In this document: positions 9,399 through 17,928 of the stretch, in pieces | Numbering within the stretch: position 1 is the first letter of the stretch | Layout of the letters: each line of letters begins with the position of its first letter | DNA from: Winogradskyella litoriviva | Lineage (GTDB): Bacteria; Bacteroidota; Bacteroidia; Flavobacteriales; Flavobacteriaceae | NCBI RefSeq assembly: GCF_013249065.1 | Contig: NZ_JABRWQ010000001.1 | Coordinates: 186,001-250,000, forward strand | DNA length: 64,000 nt | Reading direction: 5' to 3' | Position numbers and translations under genes: made by a program | The notes under the pieces: model-generated | What the model saw: the letters and a program-made list of their open reading frames with translations, nothing else | Databases searched by the model: none | Told to the model about the DNA's origin: nothing

Positions 9399-10087
9399 TG
9401 CCCAATATAAAAGTTATAATTCCGGCATATAATGAAGAAGAATCTATTCCTCTTGTTATAAAAGCTATTCCCAACCTAGTTAATGAAATTATTGTTGTTA
9501 GTAACAATTCTACCGATAACACAGAGATAAATGCAAAAAATGCAGGAGCAACCGTTTTAGTTGAAAACCAAAAAGGATACGGTTTTGCCTGCTTAAAAGG
9601 CATGGAATATATTTCTCAACAAAAAAACAAGCCAGATATAGTTGTTTTTTTAGATGGAGATTACAGTGATTATCCTGAAGAATTAACCAAAATAATTCAA
9701 CCTATTATTGAAGAAAATATAGATTTTGTTATTGGATCTAGAATTAAAGAATTGAGAGAAGAAGGTTCCATGACGCAACCTCAAATTTTTGGCAATTGGT
9801 TAGCTACCAGCTTAATGAAACTACTTTTTAAATCAACATTTACAGACTTAGGTCCTTTTAGAGCCATAAAATACGATAAACTTTTAGGTTTAAAAATGGA
9901 AGACAAAACGTATGGTTGGACGGTAGAGATGCAACTAAAAGTTTTAAAGCAAAAATTAAGTTACAGAGAAATACCTGTTAATTATAGAAACAGAATTGGT
10001 GTCTCAAAAGTTTCAGGAACGATAAAAGGTGCTATCTTTGCAGGCATAAAAATCTTGACATGGATTTTTAAATATAGTTTTAAGTGA
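9398..10087 (+). CDS. GT2 glycosyltransferase, DPM1/polyprenyl-phosphate glycosyltransferase type
   Basis: 229 residues of GT-A fold. IIPAYNEEESI at the N-terminus is the nucleotide-sugar site, SNNSTDNT follows, and DGDYSD near 86 carries the DXD-like metal ligand. Length and layout match dolichyl-phosphate-mannose synthase-like enzymes that load a sugar onto a polyprenyl-phosphate carrier. No membrane anchor is obvious except a hydrophobic C-terminus. It overlaps the next GT2 gene by GTGA. The downstream multi-pass protein would be a natural user of a lipid-linked sugar. Donor sugar cannot be read from sequence. Confidence 0.83.
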   Translation: MPNIKVIIPAYNEEESIPLVIKAIPNLVNEIIVVSNNSTDNTEINAKNAGATVLVENQKGYGFACLKGMEYISQQKNKPDIVVFLDGDYSDYPEELTKIIQPIIEENIDFVIGSRIKELREEGSMTQPQIFGNWLATSLMKLLFKSTFTDLGPFRAIKYDKLLGLKMEDKTYGWTVEMQLKVLKQKLSYREIPVNYRNRIGVSKVSGTIKGAIFAGIKILTWIFKYSFK

Positions 10088-11577
10088 TTTACCTCCAGTA
10101 TACAATTATTGTAATTTACACTATTGCCATAGTGCTCATCTTTATGTACGCATTAGCGCAACTTAATTTGCTGTACAATTATCTTTCCTCTAAAAAAAAT
10201 AGAGAAGACTGTGTAAAATTTGATTTCTCTAATCCAGATGAAATTCCTTACGTTACTATTCAACTTCCCGTTTTCAACGAGATGTATGTTATGGAGCGTT
10301 TGTTAGATAATATTGCACTTTTACAATATCCAAAGGACAAGTTAGAAATTCAAGTTTTAGATGATTCTACCGACGAAACAGTAGAAACTACAAAAACTCA
10401 CATAGAGCAACTTGCAAAAACAGGATTAGACATAAAACATATTACCAGAACTGACCGTAGCGGTTTTAAAGCTGGAGCACTAAAAGAAGGTTTAGAAATT
10501 GCTAAAGGCGAATTTATTGCCATTTTTGACGCCGATTTTTTGCCACAACCTAATTGGCTACAACGTACAATTCCTTATTTTAAAAATGAAAAGATTGGTG
10601 TTGTACAAACTCGTTGGGGACATATCAATAAGGATTATTCTTTACTAACTAGAATACAAGCATTTGCTTTAGATGCACATTTTACACTAGAGCAAGTTGG
10701 TAGAAACAGTAAAGGGCACTTTATTAATTTTAATGGTACTGCTGGTGTTTGGCGAAAAGAATGTATTCTCGATGCTGGAAATTGGGAAGGCGACACTCTT
10801 ACAGAAGATTTAGATTTAAGTTATAGAGCTCAATTAAAAAACTGGGAATTTAAATATCTAGAAGATGTTGAAACGCCTGCAGAATTACCTATTGTTATAA
10901 GTGCTGCACGTTCTCAACAATTCCGTTGGAATAAAGGTGGTGCAGAAAACTTTAGAAAAATGCTTTGGCGCGTTATAAAATCTGATAATATTTCTGCCAA
11001 AACAAAAGTTCATGGCTTACTTCATTTATTAAATAGTTCCATGTTTTTAAGCATTTTCACAGTTGCTATTTTGAGTATACCAATGTTGTATATAAAGAAT
11101 GAATACGCACACCTAAGAAACTACTTTTATGTGATGAGTTTCTTTGTAATGAGTACCATTATTTTCTTTGTTTGTTACTGGTTTATGTATAAAAGTATTT
11201 ATGGAAGTGGATTTAAAAAATTCTTTAGTTACGTTGGTATGTTCTTTACCTTCTTTTCAATAGCTATGGGCTTTTCACTTCATAACTCTATAGCAGTTAT
11301 TGAAGGCCATATTGGTAAGAAAAGTGAATTTGTACGTACACCTAAATTCAATATTAAAAAGTTTAAAGACAATTGGAAAAACAATAAATACCTGCGTAAA
11401 AAAGTTTCGCCTAACGTAGTGATTGAAGGCATTCTAATGCTATATTTTGCTTTTGGAATGTACAGTGCTTTTATTGTGGGTGACCAAGGTGGTGATTTTG
11501 GTTTGTTTCCTTTTCACTTAATGCTATTTATTGGTTTTGCTTATGTGTTCTTTAAATCACTGACATCTAAAGTGTGA
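10084..11577 (+). CDS. Processive-type GT2 glycosyltransferase (cellulose-synthase-like)
   Basis: 497 residues starting at a GTG that overlaps the previous stop. An N-terminal membrane helix is followed by a GT-A domain with DDSTDE (about 97), FDADF (about 149), TEDLDLS (about 240) and QQFRW (about 278). These correspond to the D, DxD, TED and QxxRW motifs of BcsA/hyaluronan-synthase-like enzymes. At least four C-terminal membrane helices could form a translocation channel. There is no PilZ domain and no BcsB gene, so it is not a standard cellulose synthase. It probably builds a glycolipid or exopolysaccharide together with its two neighbours. Confidence 0.82.
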   Translation: MIYLQYTIIVIYTIAIVLIFMYALAQLNLLYNYLSSKKNREDCVKFDFSNPDEIPYVTIQLPVFNEMYVMERLLDNIALLQYPKDKLEIQVLDDSTDETVETTKTHIEQLAKTGLDIKHITRTDRSGFKAGALKEGLEIAKGEFIAIFDADFLPQPNWLQRTIPYFKNEKIGVVQTRWGHINKDYSLLTRIQAFALDAHFTLEQVGRNSKGHFINFNGTAGVWRKECILDAGNWEGDTLTEDLDLSYRAQLKNWEFKYLEDVETPAELPIVISAARSQQFRWNKGGAENFRKMLWRVIKSDNISAKTKVHGLLHLLNSSMFLSIFTVAILSIPMLYIKNEYAHLRNYFYVMSFFVMSTIIFFVCYWFMYKSIYGSGFKKFFSYVGMFFTFFSIAMGFSLHNSIAVIEGHIGKKSEFVRTPKFNIKKFKDNWKNNKYLRKKVSPNVVIEGILMLYFAFGMYSAFIVGDQGGDFGLFPFHLMLFIGFAYVFFKSLTSKV

Positions 11578-12965
11578 TTGCGCTCTGGAAATATCACAAA
11601 ATTCCACTCCTATTTTCTGTTATAAGTAGTTTATTTTATGTCGCTTTCGCCTATGATTTAGTGCGTTCAGATTCCACTAAATTAATATTACTCTACGCTG
11701 CACTCTTTGTATTTGCTTTTAAAATTATAAAGACCACTGGGTTTAATTTTAAGCTTTTAGTAATCTTCTCTATTGTATTTCGGTTGTTGTTTCTATTTGC
11801 TACTCCGAATTTATCACAAGATTTTTATCGATTTATTTGGGATGGTCAAATAATTCTTTCTGGTTTCAACCCTTACCTATCAACACCAAATTACCAAATG
11901 GAAATGGGTGTAATTACTGGGTTTAACAACCAAGTAGAATTATTCAATGGTATGGGAAGTTTAAGTGCGTCGCATTTTACAAATTATCCGCCAATTAATC
12001 AACTCTGTTTTGTAATAGCAAACCTTTTTCCTGGGCAAAGTATTTTGAGTTCAGTTATCGGTTTAAGACTTATAATTATTGCTGCTGACATTGGAACCTT
12101 ATACTTTGGAAAAAAGCTTTTAGAACAATTAAAAATACCATCGTCTAATATCTTCTGGTACATTTTAAATCCTTTTATAATAATAGAATTAACAGGGAAT
12201 CTTCATTTTGAAGGTGTTATGATTTTCTTCCTTATTTGGAGTTTGTATTTATTACAATCAGGAAAATGGAAATGGGCAGCTGTAGTTTTAGCATGTTCCA
12301 TTTCGGTAAAATTAATTCCGTTGATGTTGTTGCCTTTGTTTTTTAATCATTTTAAAACATCTCATAAACAGAGTAAATCAATAACGTTTTTAGACACCAT
12401 TAAAAACCTAAATTTACCACAATTAGTTGCTTTCTACACCATAGTTATTACCACTATAATTCTGCTTTTTATTCCGTTTTTTTCAATGGAATTTGTAACT
12501 AATTATACTAAAACAATAGGATTGTGGTTTGGAAATTTTGAATTTAATGCAAGCTTTTATTATCTCGCCAGAGCTATAGGCTATGCTATAACTGGCTATA
12601 ATGAAATTGCCATAATTGGTAAGATTTTACCCATCGTTTCAATACTAATTATATTAGGATTTACATTCTTTAAAGACAATAGCAGTTTACCAAAACTGAT
12701 AACTTCCATGTTACTGGTGCTCACACTATATTTATTTTTAGGGACAACGATTCATCCTTGGTATATTGCAACTTTAGTAATTTTAAGTGTGTTTACCAAT
12801 TATAAATTTCCATTGGTTTGGTCTTTAGTGGTTGTACTGAGTTACCAAGCCTACGCTCACGATATTTTTAAAGAAAATCTATGGATTGTTGCGTTAGAGT
12901 ATATCATCGTTTTTGCAGTATTTATATGGGAAGTTCTTATAAAAAAAAGACTGCCAGTTCCCTAG
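11574..12965 (+). CDS. Multi-pass GT-C mannosyltransferase-like protein
   Basis: 463 residues, start GTG overlapping the previous stop as GTGA. About ten to twelve hydrophobic helices are present. NLSQDFYRFIWDGQI near residue 80 resembles the first-loop acidic motif of GT-C polyprenol-phosphomannose-dependent transferases (MptB/PIG-M/GT87-like). A lipid-linked sugar donor made by the upstream DPM1-like enzyme would suit it. The exact family (GT87 versus others) is uncertain. Its last codons overlap the hairpin of a terminator used by the convergent minus-strand gene. Confidence 0.72.
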   Translation: MIALWKYHKIPLLFSVISSLFYVAFAYDLVRSDSTKLILLYAALFVFAFKIIKTTGFNFKLLVIFSIVFRLLFLFATPNLSQDFYRFIWDGQIILSGFNPYLSTPNYQMEMGVITGFNNQVELFNGMGSLSASHFTNYPPINQLCFVIANLFPGQSILSSVIGLRLIIIAADIGTLYFGKKLLEQLKIPSSNIFWYILNPFIIIELTGNLHFEGVMIFFLIWSLYLLQSGKWKWAAVVLACSISVKLIPLMLLPLFFNHFKTSHKQSKSITFLDTIKNLNLPQLVAFYTIVITTIILLFIPFFSMEFVTNYTKTIGLWFGNFEFNASFYYLARAIGYAITGYNEIAIIGKILPIVSILIILGFTFFKDNSSLPKLITSMLLVLTLYLFLGTTIHPWYIATLVILSVFTNYKFPLVWSLVVVLSYQAYAHDIFKENLWIVALEYIIVFAVFIWEVLIKKRLPVP

Positions 12966-12970
12966 CAGTC
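12941..12970 (-). terminator. Rho-independent terminator for the 13.0-13.4 kb minus-strand gene
   Basis: Read on the minus strand, GACTGC and GCAGTC pair (with TAG/CTG-side extension across a short loop) and are followed by eight U residues (12948-12941). The hairpin lies inside the last codons of the plus-strand mannosyltransferase gene, so the two convergent genes share the sequence. Confidence 0.75.
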
Positions 12971-13000
12971 CATTCTAAACTTCAATAACTTATAACTGAT

Positions 13001-13378
13001 TTATTTCAACTTTTTTATTTCTATTATTTTAAAACTTTCAAAGGTTTCTACATAACCGTTATCGTCTTCTTCTTCGTATTCAGTTATTTCATATGTAATT
13101 TGAAAACGTTTCCCTATCATTTCATCAGACTTTAGGTTTACTGCTTTTAAAGCTGTTTCTGAAATTTCTGTAAAGAACATTGTTATCTCACTTTCGGCAT
13201 CATCTTCATCCTCTTGTATTATAAAAGCATAGCCATCCTCAGCATCGTAACCATCAAAAGTAGCTGTTGCTGTTACTTTTCTTTTGTCTTGTGTTTTAGT
13301 TTTTTTCTCTAATAATGCATTTGCGCTAAATACAACGATAGAGCATATAAAAACGAGTATAAATTGTTTGTTTTTCAT
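13001..13378 (-). CDS. Small exported hypothetical protein
   Basis: 125 residues with a signal peptide (cleavage near SANA, residue 21). The mature part is acidic with the clusters DEDDAESE and EYEEEDDNGY and predicted beta strands (RKVTATATFDGY, KRFQITYEI). It could be an OB-like or lipocalin-like small domain, but I do not recognise a family. It has its own terminator downstream and about 240 bp of non-coding DNA upstream, so it is probably monocistronic. Confidence 0.65.
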   Translation of the reverse strand: MKNKQFILVFICSIVVFSANALLEKKTKTQDKRKVTATATFDGYDAEDGYAFIIQEDEDDAESEITMFFTEISETALKAVNLKSDEMIGKRFQITYEITEYEEEDDNGYVETFESFKIIEIKKLK

Positions 13379-13616
13379 GTTTGGTAAAAAATTAAAATTC
13401 TTGTTTAAATTCCTGTGTTTTAAATTTTAGATATAGATATAGCACTAACTCGCAATATTTTACAAGTATTGTGGTATCTATAACTTAATTACTTTGTGGT
13501 TTTGGGAATTTGCTACCTCAAGCCCAAATGCTTTTAGAATATAACCTTAAGGCTATAATTACTGTAGCTACAATTGTAGAAGTACTTTTTAGTTTAATTA
13601 AATATTAAATTAAGCA

Positions 13617-14030
13617 TTATGCTTTAAACATCTCATTATAGTTTTTAAAGCTTTTAAACTCTAACATATAATCATTAGGGTCTTTTATAAAAAAAGATGA
13701 ATGCTCACCTATTTTATCCTCTAAAAAAGTAGCGTGAGTAACTACTTTTAAATTTAGTTGAATCAGTTTTTCGTATAAGTCTTTCCAGCTGGTTTCATTG
13801 ACTATAACACCAAAATGAAATGATGACAATAATTTGCCTTCAAACACATAATTGGGACTATTGAAATTAAATTTTTCGGCTTGTATAAATGTAATTTGAT
13901 GTCCAAATAGATTTATATCTAACCAATTTTCATTTGTTCTTCCTAAGGAAGCTCCAATGCTATTTATGTAAAAGTTCTTGGTGTCTTCTACATTTAAACA
14001 TGGTAACGAGATATGAAATGATGTTTCCAT
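13617..14030 (-). CDS. VOC-family (glyoxalase/bleomycin-resistance-like) protein
   Basis: 137 residues in two beta-alpha-beta-beta-beta modules as in vicinal-oxygen-chelate proteins: FHISLPCLNVEDTKNFY at the start of module 1 and FHFGVIVNETSWKDLYEKL at the start of module 2. The second ends in DPNDYMLEFKSF with the usual metal-ligand Glu. Members act as dioxygenases, isomerases, glyoxalases or antibiotic-binding proteins. The substrate cannot be assigned. It is a stand-alone gene between two short intergenic stretches. Confidence 0.8.
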   Translation of the reverse strand: METSFHISLPCLNVEDTKNFYINSIGASLGRTNENWLDINLFGHQITFIQAEKFNFNSPNYVFEGKLLSSFHFGVIVNETSWKDLYEKLIQLNLKVVTHATFLEDKIGEHSSFFIKDPNDYMLEFKSFKNYNEMFKA

Positions 14031-14105
14031 AATTCAACCATTTAAAATTTATAACATTTTAATATATAGTAAATTACAAAATATTCTCAATATGACTACT
14101 ATGAT

Positions 14106-14432
14106 TTATCCAAAATCTTCATCCTCAGCTCCAGGTTCTAATTCTGGATCTACAACCGCATCTGGATCATCGTCGTCAAAATCTTCGTAATCATCTTCAT
14201 CGTAATTCTCCATGGTCTGCTCTAGTTTAGTACTTACTTTTACTAAATACTTAGTATCTTCAGTAGTTACCTCAACAGCTTCAATAGTTTCATTTTTAGC
14301 ATTCTTAAATGAAACAATCTGGTCATCATCATAACCATCAGGATATTTTTCAACAAGAAGAGCTAAAATTTCTGGTGTTAATTTTTTAAAATCTACGATA
14401 ACTCGCTTTAAATGTGCGTCTTTCGGTTTCAT
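14106..14432 (-). CDS. Small acidic cytosolic protein
   Basis: 108 residues without signal peptide. The first half is a compact mixed alpha/beta segment (LTPEILALLVEKYPDGYDDDQ). The last third is extremely acidic (about residues 80-108, mostly Asp/Glu) and probably disordered. It follows the GNAT-nitrilase gene by 44 bp on the same strand and is likely cotranscribed with it. I cannot name a function; the acidic tail would suit a nucleic-acid mimic or a protein-interaction tail, which is speculation. Confidence 0.65.
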   Translation of the reverse strand: MKPKDAHLKRVIVDFKKLTPEILALLVEKYPDGYDDDQIVSFKNAKNETIEAVEVTTEDTKYLVKVSTKLEQTMENYDEDDYEDFDDDDPDAVVDPELEPGAEDEDFG

Positions 14433-14476
14433 TATTTAATAAAATTTCTAGTGCTAATTTTTTTTAAATATAATAC

Positions 14477-16006
14477 TTATTTGCTTACACGTACAACATC
14501 ATAAAAATCTTTTCTTCTATCTTTTAAATTTTTTACAGCTCCAAAAGCGTGTAATTCTCTTAAAAGACTGAGGTCCACATCTGCAACTAAAATCATTTCG
14601 GTATTGGTAGTAGCTTCCGCTTTTATACCATTACTAGGAAACGAAAAATCGCATGGTGTAAATACAGCTGATTGTGCATATTGAATATCCATATTACTAA
14701 CATTTGGCAAATTACCAACGCTACCTGCAATGGCAACATAACACTCATTTTCTACCGCTCTCGCCTGCGCACACAGACGTATTCTAGAATAACCGTTTTG
14801 CGTATCTGTTAAAAATGGAACAAATAAAATGTCCATGCCTTCATCTGCTAATAGCCTTGATAATTCTGGAAACTCAGAATCATAGCAAATTAAAATGCCT
14901 ATTTTGCCTGCATCAGTTTCAAACGTTTTTAACTCATTTCCGCGTTGCATTCCCCAAACTTTAGCTTCATCTGGTGTTACATGAATTTTCTCATAGCGCT
15001 CTAAACTTCCATCTCTTCTGCATAAATAGCCAACATTATACAACACATCATCTACCAATTCTGGCATGCTTCCTGTAATGATATTTATGTTATAAGAAAT
15101 AGACAATTGTTGCATTTTCTCAACAATTACCTTAGTGTAACCTGCTAATTCTCTAATAGCTTGTGGCTCGTGCAAGTGATTGTACTTTGCCATTAATGGT
15201 GCATTAAAAAATTCAGGAAATACTGCAAAATCTGAACGATAAGCAGACACACTATCTACAAAATATTCTACTTGCTGCATCAACGCATCTAAATCTTTGT
15301 AAGGACGCATTTGCCATTGAATAAGCCCTAATCTCACAATGGTTTTTATAGCCGAAGCTCGCTTGCTTTTTTTTGTATAATAAATATTATCCCATTCCAT
15401 TAAAACAGCATATTCATTTGATGCTGTATCGCCTTCTAAATACCCTTTTAATATTCTTACAGGATGAAAATCATTAGAAATTTGAAAATTTAAAACCGGA
15501 TCATGTATCTCTTTACGCTTTACTTTTTCAATATATTCTTTTGGTGTAAACTGCTTATGCTTATGGTAATTTGGCATTCGGCCTCCAAAAACAATTCCTT
15601 TTAAATTAAGGGTTTCGCAAATTTCTTTTCTGTAATCATATAAACGTCTTCCTAAACGTAATCCTCTGTATTCTGGTTTAATAAATACATCTATTCCGTA
15701 AAGTACGTCGCCATTGGCATCGTGCTTTTTAAACGTATCTCCTTTTATAATATCTGCATACGTATGCTCATCATCTATACTGTCATAATCAACAATAAGC
15801 GATAATGCACAACCTGCAATATTACCATCAATTTTTATAACCACTTGTCCTTGCGGAAAAATAGAAGTTAAACGTTCTATGTGATGTTTTTTCCAGTAAG
15901 AATCTAAAACACCTCCATAAGATTCTAAGGTTGCTGACTTTAATTCTTCAAAATCATCAACCGTTAGAAACTTTAATTCAATATTATCAATCTTTTGATT
16001 GTCCAT
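14477..16006 (-). CDS. Fused GNAT acetyltransferase and carbon-nitrogen hydrolase
   Basis: 509-residue two-domain protein. Residues 1 to about 205 form a GNAT N-acetyltransferase with the acetyl-CoA loop EYRGLRLGRRLYDYR. Residues about 215-505 form a nitrilase-superfamily amidase with its catalytic triad visible: Glu in VFPEFFNA (about 264), Lys in YEKIHVTPDE (about 340) and Cys in ILICYDSEFPE (about 373). The pairing of a GNAT with a C-N hydrolase recurs in bacteria, but the substrate is not established. The gene is 2 bp from the deoxyhypusine-synthase-like gene, which links it to polyamine metabolism; an amide or acyl-polyamine substrate is one inference. Confidence 0.82.
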   Translation of the reverse strand: MDNQKIDNIELKFLTVDDFEELKSATLESYGGVLDSYWKKHHIERLTSIFPQGQVVIKIDGNIAGCALSLIVDYDSIDDEHTYADIIKGDTFKKHDANGDVLYGIDVFIKPEYRGLRLGRRLYDYRKEICETLNLKGIVFGGRMPNYHKHKQFTPKEYIEKVKRKEIHDPVLNFQISNDFHPVRILKGYLEGDTASNEYAVLMEWDNIYYTKKSKRASAIKTIVRLGLIQWQMRPYKDLDALMQQVEYFVDSVSAYRSDFAVFPEFFNAPLMAKYNHLHEPQAIRELAGYTKVIVEKMQQLSISYNINIITGSMPELVDDVLYNVGYLCRRDGSLERYEKIHVTPDEAKVWGMQRGNELKTFETDAGKIGILICYDSEFPELSRLLADEGMDILFVPFLTDTQNGYSRIRLCAQARAVENECYVAIAGSVGNLPNVSNMDIQYAQSAVFTPCDFSFPSNGIKAEATTNTEMILVADVDLSLLRELHAFGAVKNLKDRRKDFYDVVRVSK

Positions 16007-16008
16007 GA

Positions 16009-16986
16009 TTACATATCCAAGAGATAAGCAAAAATTAATGGTGCAACAATGGTAGCATCACTTTCTATGATGAACTTTGGCGTATTAATATCTAGCTTTC
16101 CCCAAGTTATTTTTTCGTTTGGCACTGCACCAGAATACGAGCCATAACTTGTTGTACTATCACTAATCTGGCAAAAATAGCTCCAAAATGGTGTGTCTTC
16201 TCGCTCCATATCTTGGTATAACATTGGCACTACACAGATTGGAAAATCGCCTGCAATTCCGCCTCCAATCTGAAAGAAACCTATACCATCTTTAGAATTA
16301 TCTGTGTACCAATCTGCTAAAAACGTCATGTATTCTATACCAGATTTCATAGTGCTTGCTTTTAACTCGCCTTTAAGCACGTAGCTTGCAAAGATGTTAC
16401 CCATGGTGCTATCTTCCCAACCAGGACATACAATAGGCAAGTTTTTTTCTGCAGCAGCATACATCCAAGAATCTTTTAAATCTATTTCGTAATGCTCTTC
16501 TAAAACACCAGATAATAATAATTTGTACATATACTCATGTGGTAAATAGCGTTCGCCTTTAGCTTCAGCTTCTTTCCAAATTTTAACGATATGTTCTTGA
16601 ATGCGTCTAAATGCTTCCTCTTCTGGAATACAAGTATCTGTAACACGGTTTAAGCCCTTCTCTAATAAATCCCACTCATCTTGAGGTGTTAAATCTCTAT
16701 AATTTGGTACACGTTTGTAATGTGAATGCGCTACCAAATTCATAATATCTTCTTCTAAATTTGCACCTGTACAAGACACAATTTGCACTTTGTCTTTACG
16801 AATCATTTCTGCAAAAATCTTTCCTAATTCCGCAGTACTCATAGCACCAGCCAAAGACACCAACATCTTTGCCCCAGAATTTAATTGGTCTTCGTAGCCT
16901 TTTGCTGCATCAACTAAAGCAGCCGCATTAAAATGTAAATAATACTTTTCAATAAATTTTGAAATTTCGCCTTTATTAGTAGTCAT
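16009..16986 (-). CDS. Deoxyhypusine-synthase-like protein, probable homospermidine synthase
   Basis: 325 residues using the ATG at 16986; an in-frame ATG at 17049 would overlap the agmatinase gene by 74 bp and adds a lysine/asparagine-rich tail lacking family similarity. The protein has the NAD-binding segments of the deoxyhypusine synthase family and the C-terminal active-site Lys297 in ITWGKLD, matching the WGK lysine of human DHS, plus ESDATIVAPLIF. Bacteria lack eIF5A, the DHS substrate, and plant homospermidine synthase evolved from DHS. Homospermidine is a major polyamine in many Flavobacteriaceae. Transfer of an aminobutyl group to putrescine is therefore the likely reaction. The gene overlaps the agmatinase gene by 11 bp. 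Confidence 0.78.
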   Translation of the reverse strand: MTTNKGEISKFIEKYYLHFNAAALVDAAKGYEDQLNSGAKMLVSLAGAMSTAELGKIFAEMIRKDKVQIVSCTGANLEEDIMNLVAHSHYKRVPNYRDLTPQDEWDLLEKGLNRVTDTCIPEEEAFRRIQEHIVKIWKEAEAKGERYLPHEYMYKLLLSGVLEEHYEIDLKDSWMYAAAEKNLPIVCPGWEDSTMGNIFASYVLKGELKASTMKSGIEYMTFLADWYTDNSKDGIGFFQIGGGIAGDFPICVVPMLYQDMEREDTPFWSYFCQISDSTTSYGSYSGAVPNEKITWGKLDINTPKFIIESDATIVAPLIFAYLLDM

Positions 16987-17917
16987 CTTCTGATTGGAAT
17001 TTAGATTTTTTATTTCCTTGGTTATTTGCATCGTTAAAATTACTCTCAAAAATATCTTCGATGTCTTGATCTTTAAATTTGTAACTCAACATTTTGTAGT
17101 ACAATTTTGCTGCTAGGAAGTCTGAGGATTTATCATTCTTATTCGGACATAATTCAACAATATCAAAACCAACCACGTTCTTTTCTTCAAACACTTGTTT
17201 TAAGAATTCTAAAGTTTCGTAATACAATAATCCTCCTGGTTCTGGTGTACCAGTACTTGGCATAATTGAAGGATCTAGCGCATCTAAATCGAATGTAATA
17301 AATACGTTATCTGTCATTTGATCAATTGCAGAATCCATCCAGCTATCATCTTCTGCCATTTCATGAGCAAAGTATGTTTTGTCTTCGTCCATTACCGTCT
17401 TTTCAATGATATCCATAGAACGAATACCTACTTGAATTAAGTTAGTGGTTTGGCTCGCTTCATAAACTGCACAAGCATGGTTACATTTAGAACCTTCATA
17501 ACTTTCACGTAAATCTGCGTGTGCATCAATATGTAAGACAGTTAAGTCTTCAAACATTTCATTGAATGCTCTAATGGTACCTATTGAAATAGAATGTTCA
17601 CCACCAAAAACAGTAACAAATTTATTTTTCTTGATGTATTTTTTTGTTGCTAAATGAACCGCTTCTACCATAGCTTCTGGCGACGCGTTTTCTGTTACTG
17701 CATCTGCTAAAAACACACCTTGTTGGTAAACTTCAGAATCTGTTTCAATATCATAAAGTTCCATATTTGCAGAAGCATCTAAAAAAGCATCAGGACCATT
17801 GTCTGCGCCTTTTTGCCAAGTACTTGTACCATCATAAGGTACAGGAATTAGAACAATTTTAGCTGTTTCTAATTTTGCTAACTCATCTGGAATACCAGCG
17901 TAATTTTGTTTGTTCAT
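16976..17917 (-). CDS. speB: Agmatinase (ureohydrolase family)
   Basis: 313 residues of the arginase/agmatinase fold. Binuclear Mn ligands are present: His108 in GGEHS, Asp131/His133/Asp135 in DAHADL, and Asp210/Asp212 in FDLDALDP. The length suits agmatinase rather than arginase, and the position between arginine decarboxylase (11 bp) and the deoxyhypusine-synthase-like gene strongly favours agmatine hydrolysis to putrescine and urea. The C-terminal 25 residues are polar and low-complexity (NDANNQGNKKSKFQSEDDY), an extension beyond the usual family end. Confidence 0.86.
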   Translation of the reverse strand: MNKQNYAGIPDELAKLETAKIVLIPVPYDGTSTWQKGADNGPDAFLDASANMELYDIETDSEVYQQGVFLADAVTENASPEAMVEAVHLATKKYIKKNKFVTVFGGEHSISIGTIRAFNEMFEDLTVLHIDAHADLRESYEGSKCNHACAVYEASQTTNLIQVGIRSMDIIEKTVMDEDKTYFAHEMAEDDSWMDSAIDQMTDNVFITFDLDALDPSIMPSTGTPEPGGLLYYETLEFLKQVFEEKNVVGFDIVELCPNKNDKSSDFLAAKLYYKMLSYKFKDQDIEDIFESNFNDANNQGNKKSKFQSEDDY

Positions 17918-17928
17918 AATCTTTTACT

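Noticed and set aside
10084..11577. Bacterial cellulose synthase BcsA
   Set aside because: GT2 motifs fit, but there is no PilZ domain, and bcsB, bcsZ and bcsC are absent nearby.
16987..17049. ATG at 17049 as start of the deoxyhypusine-synthase-like gene
   Set aside because: It would give a 74-bp overlap with agmatinase and adds a tail without family similarity; ATG at 16986 gives an 11-bp overlap.
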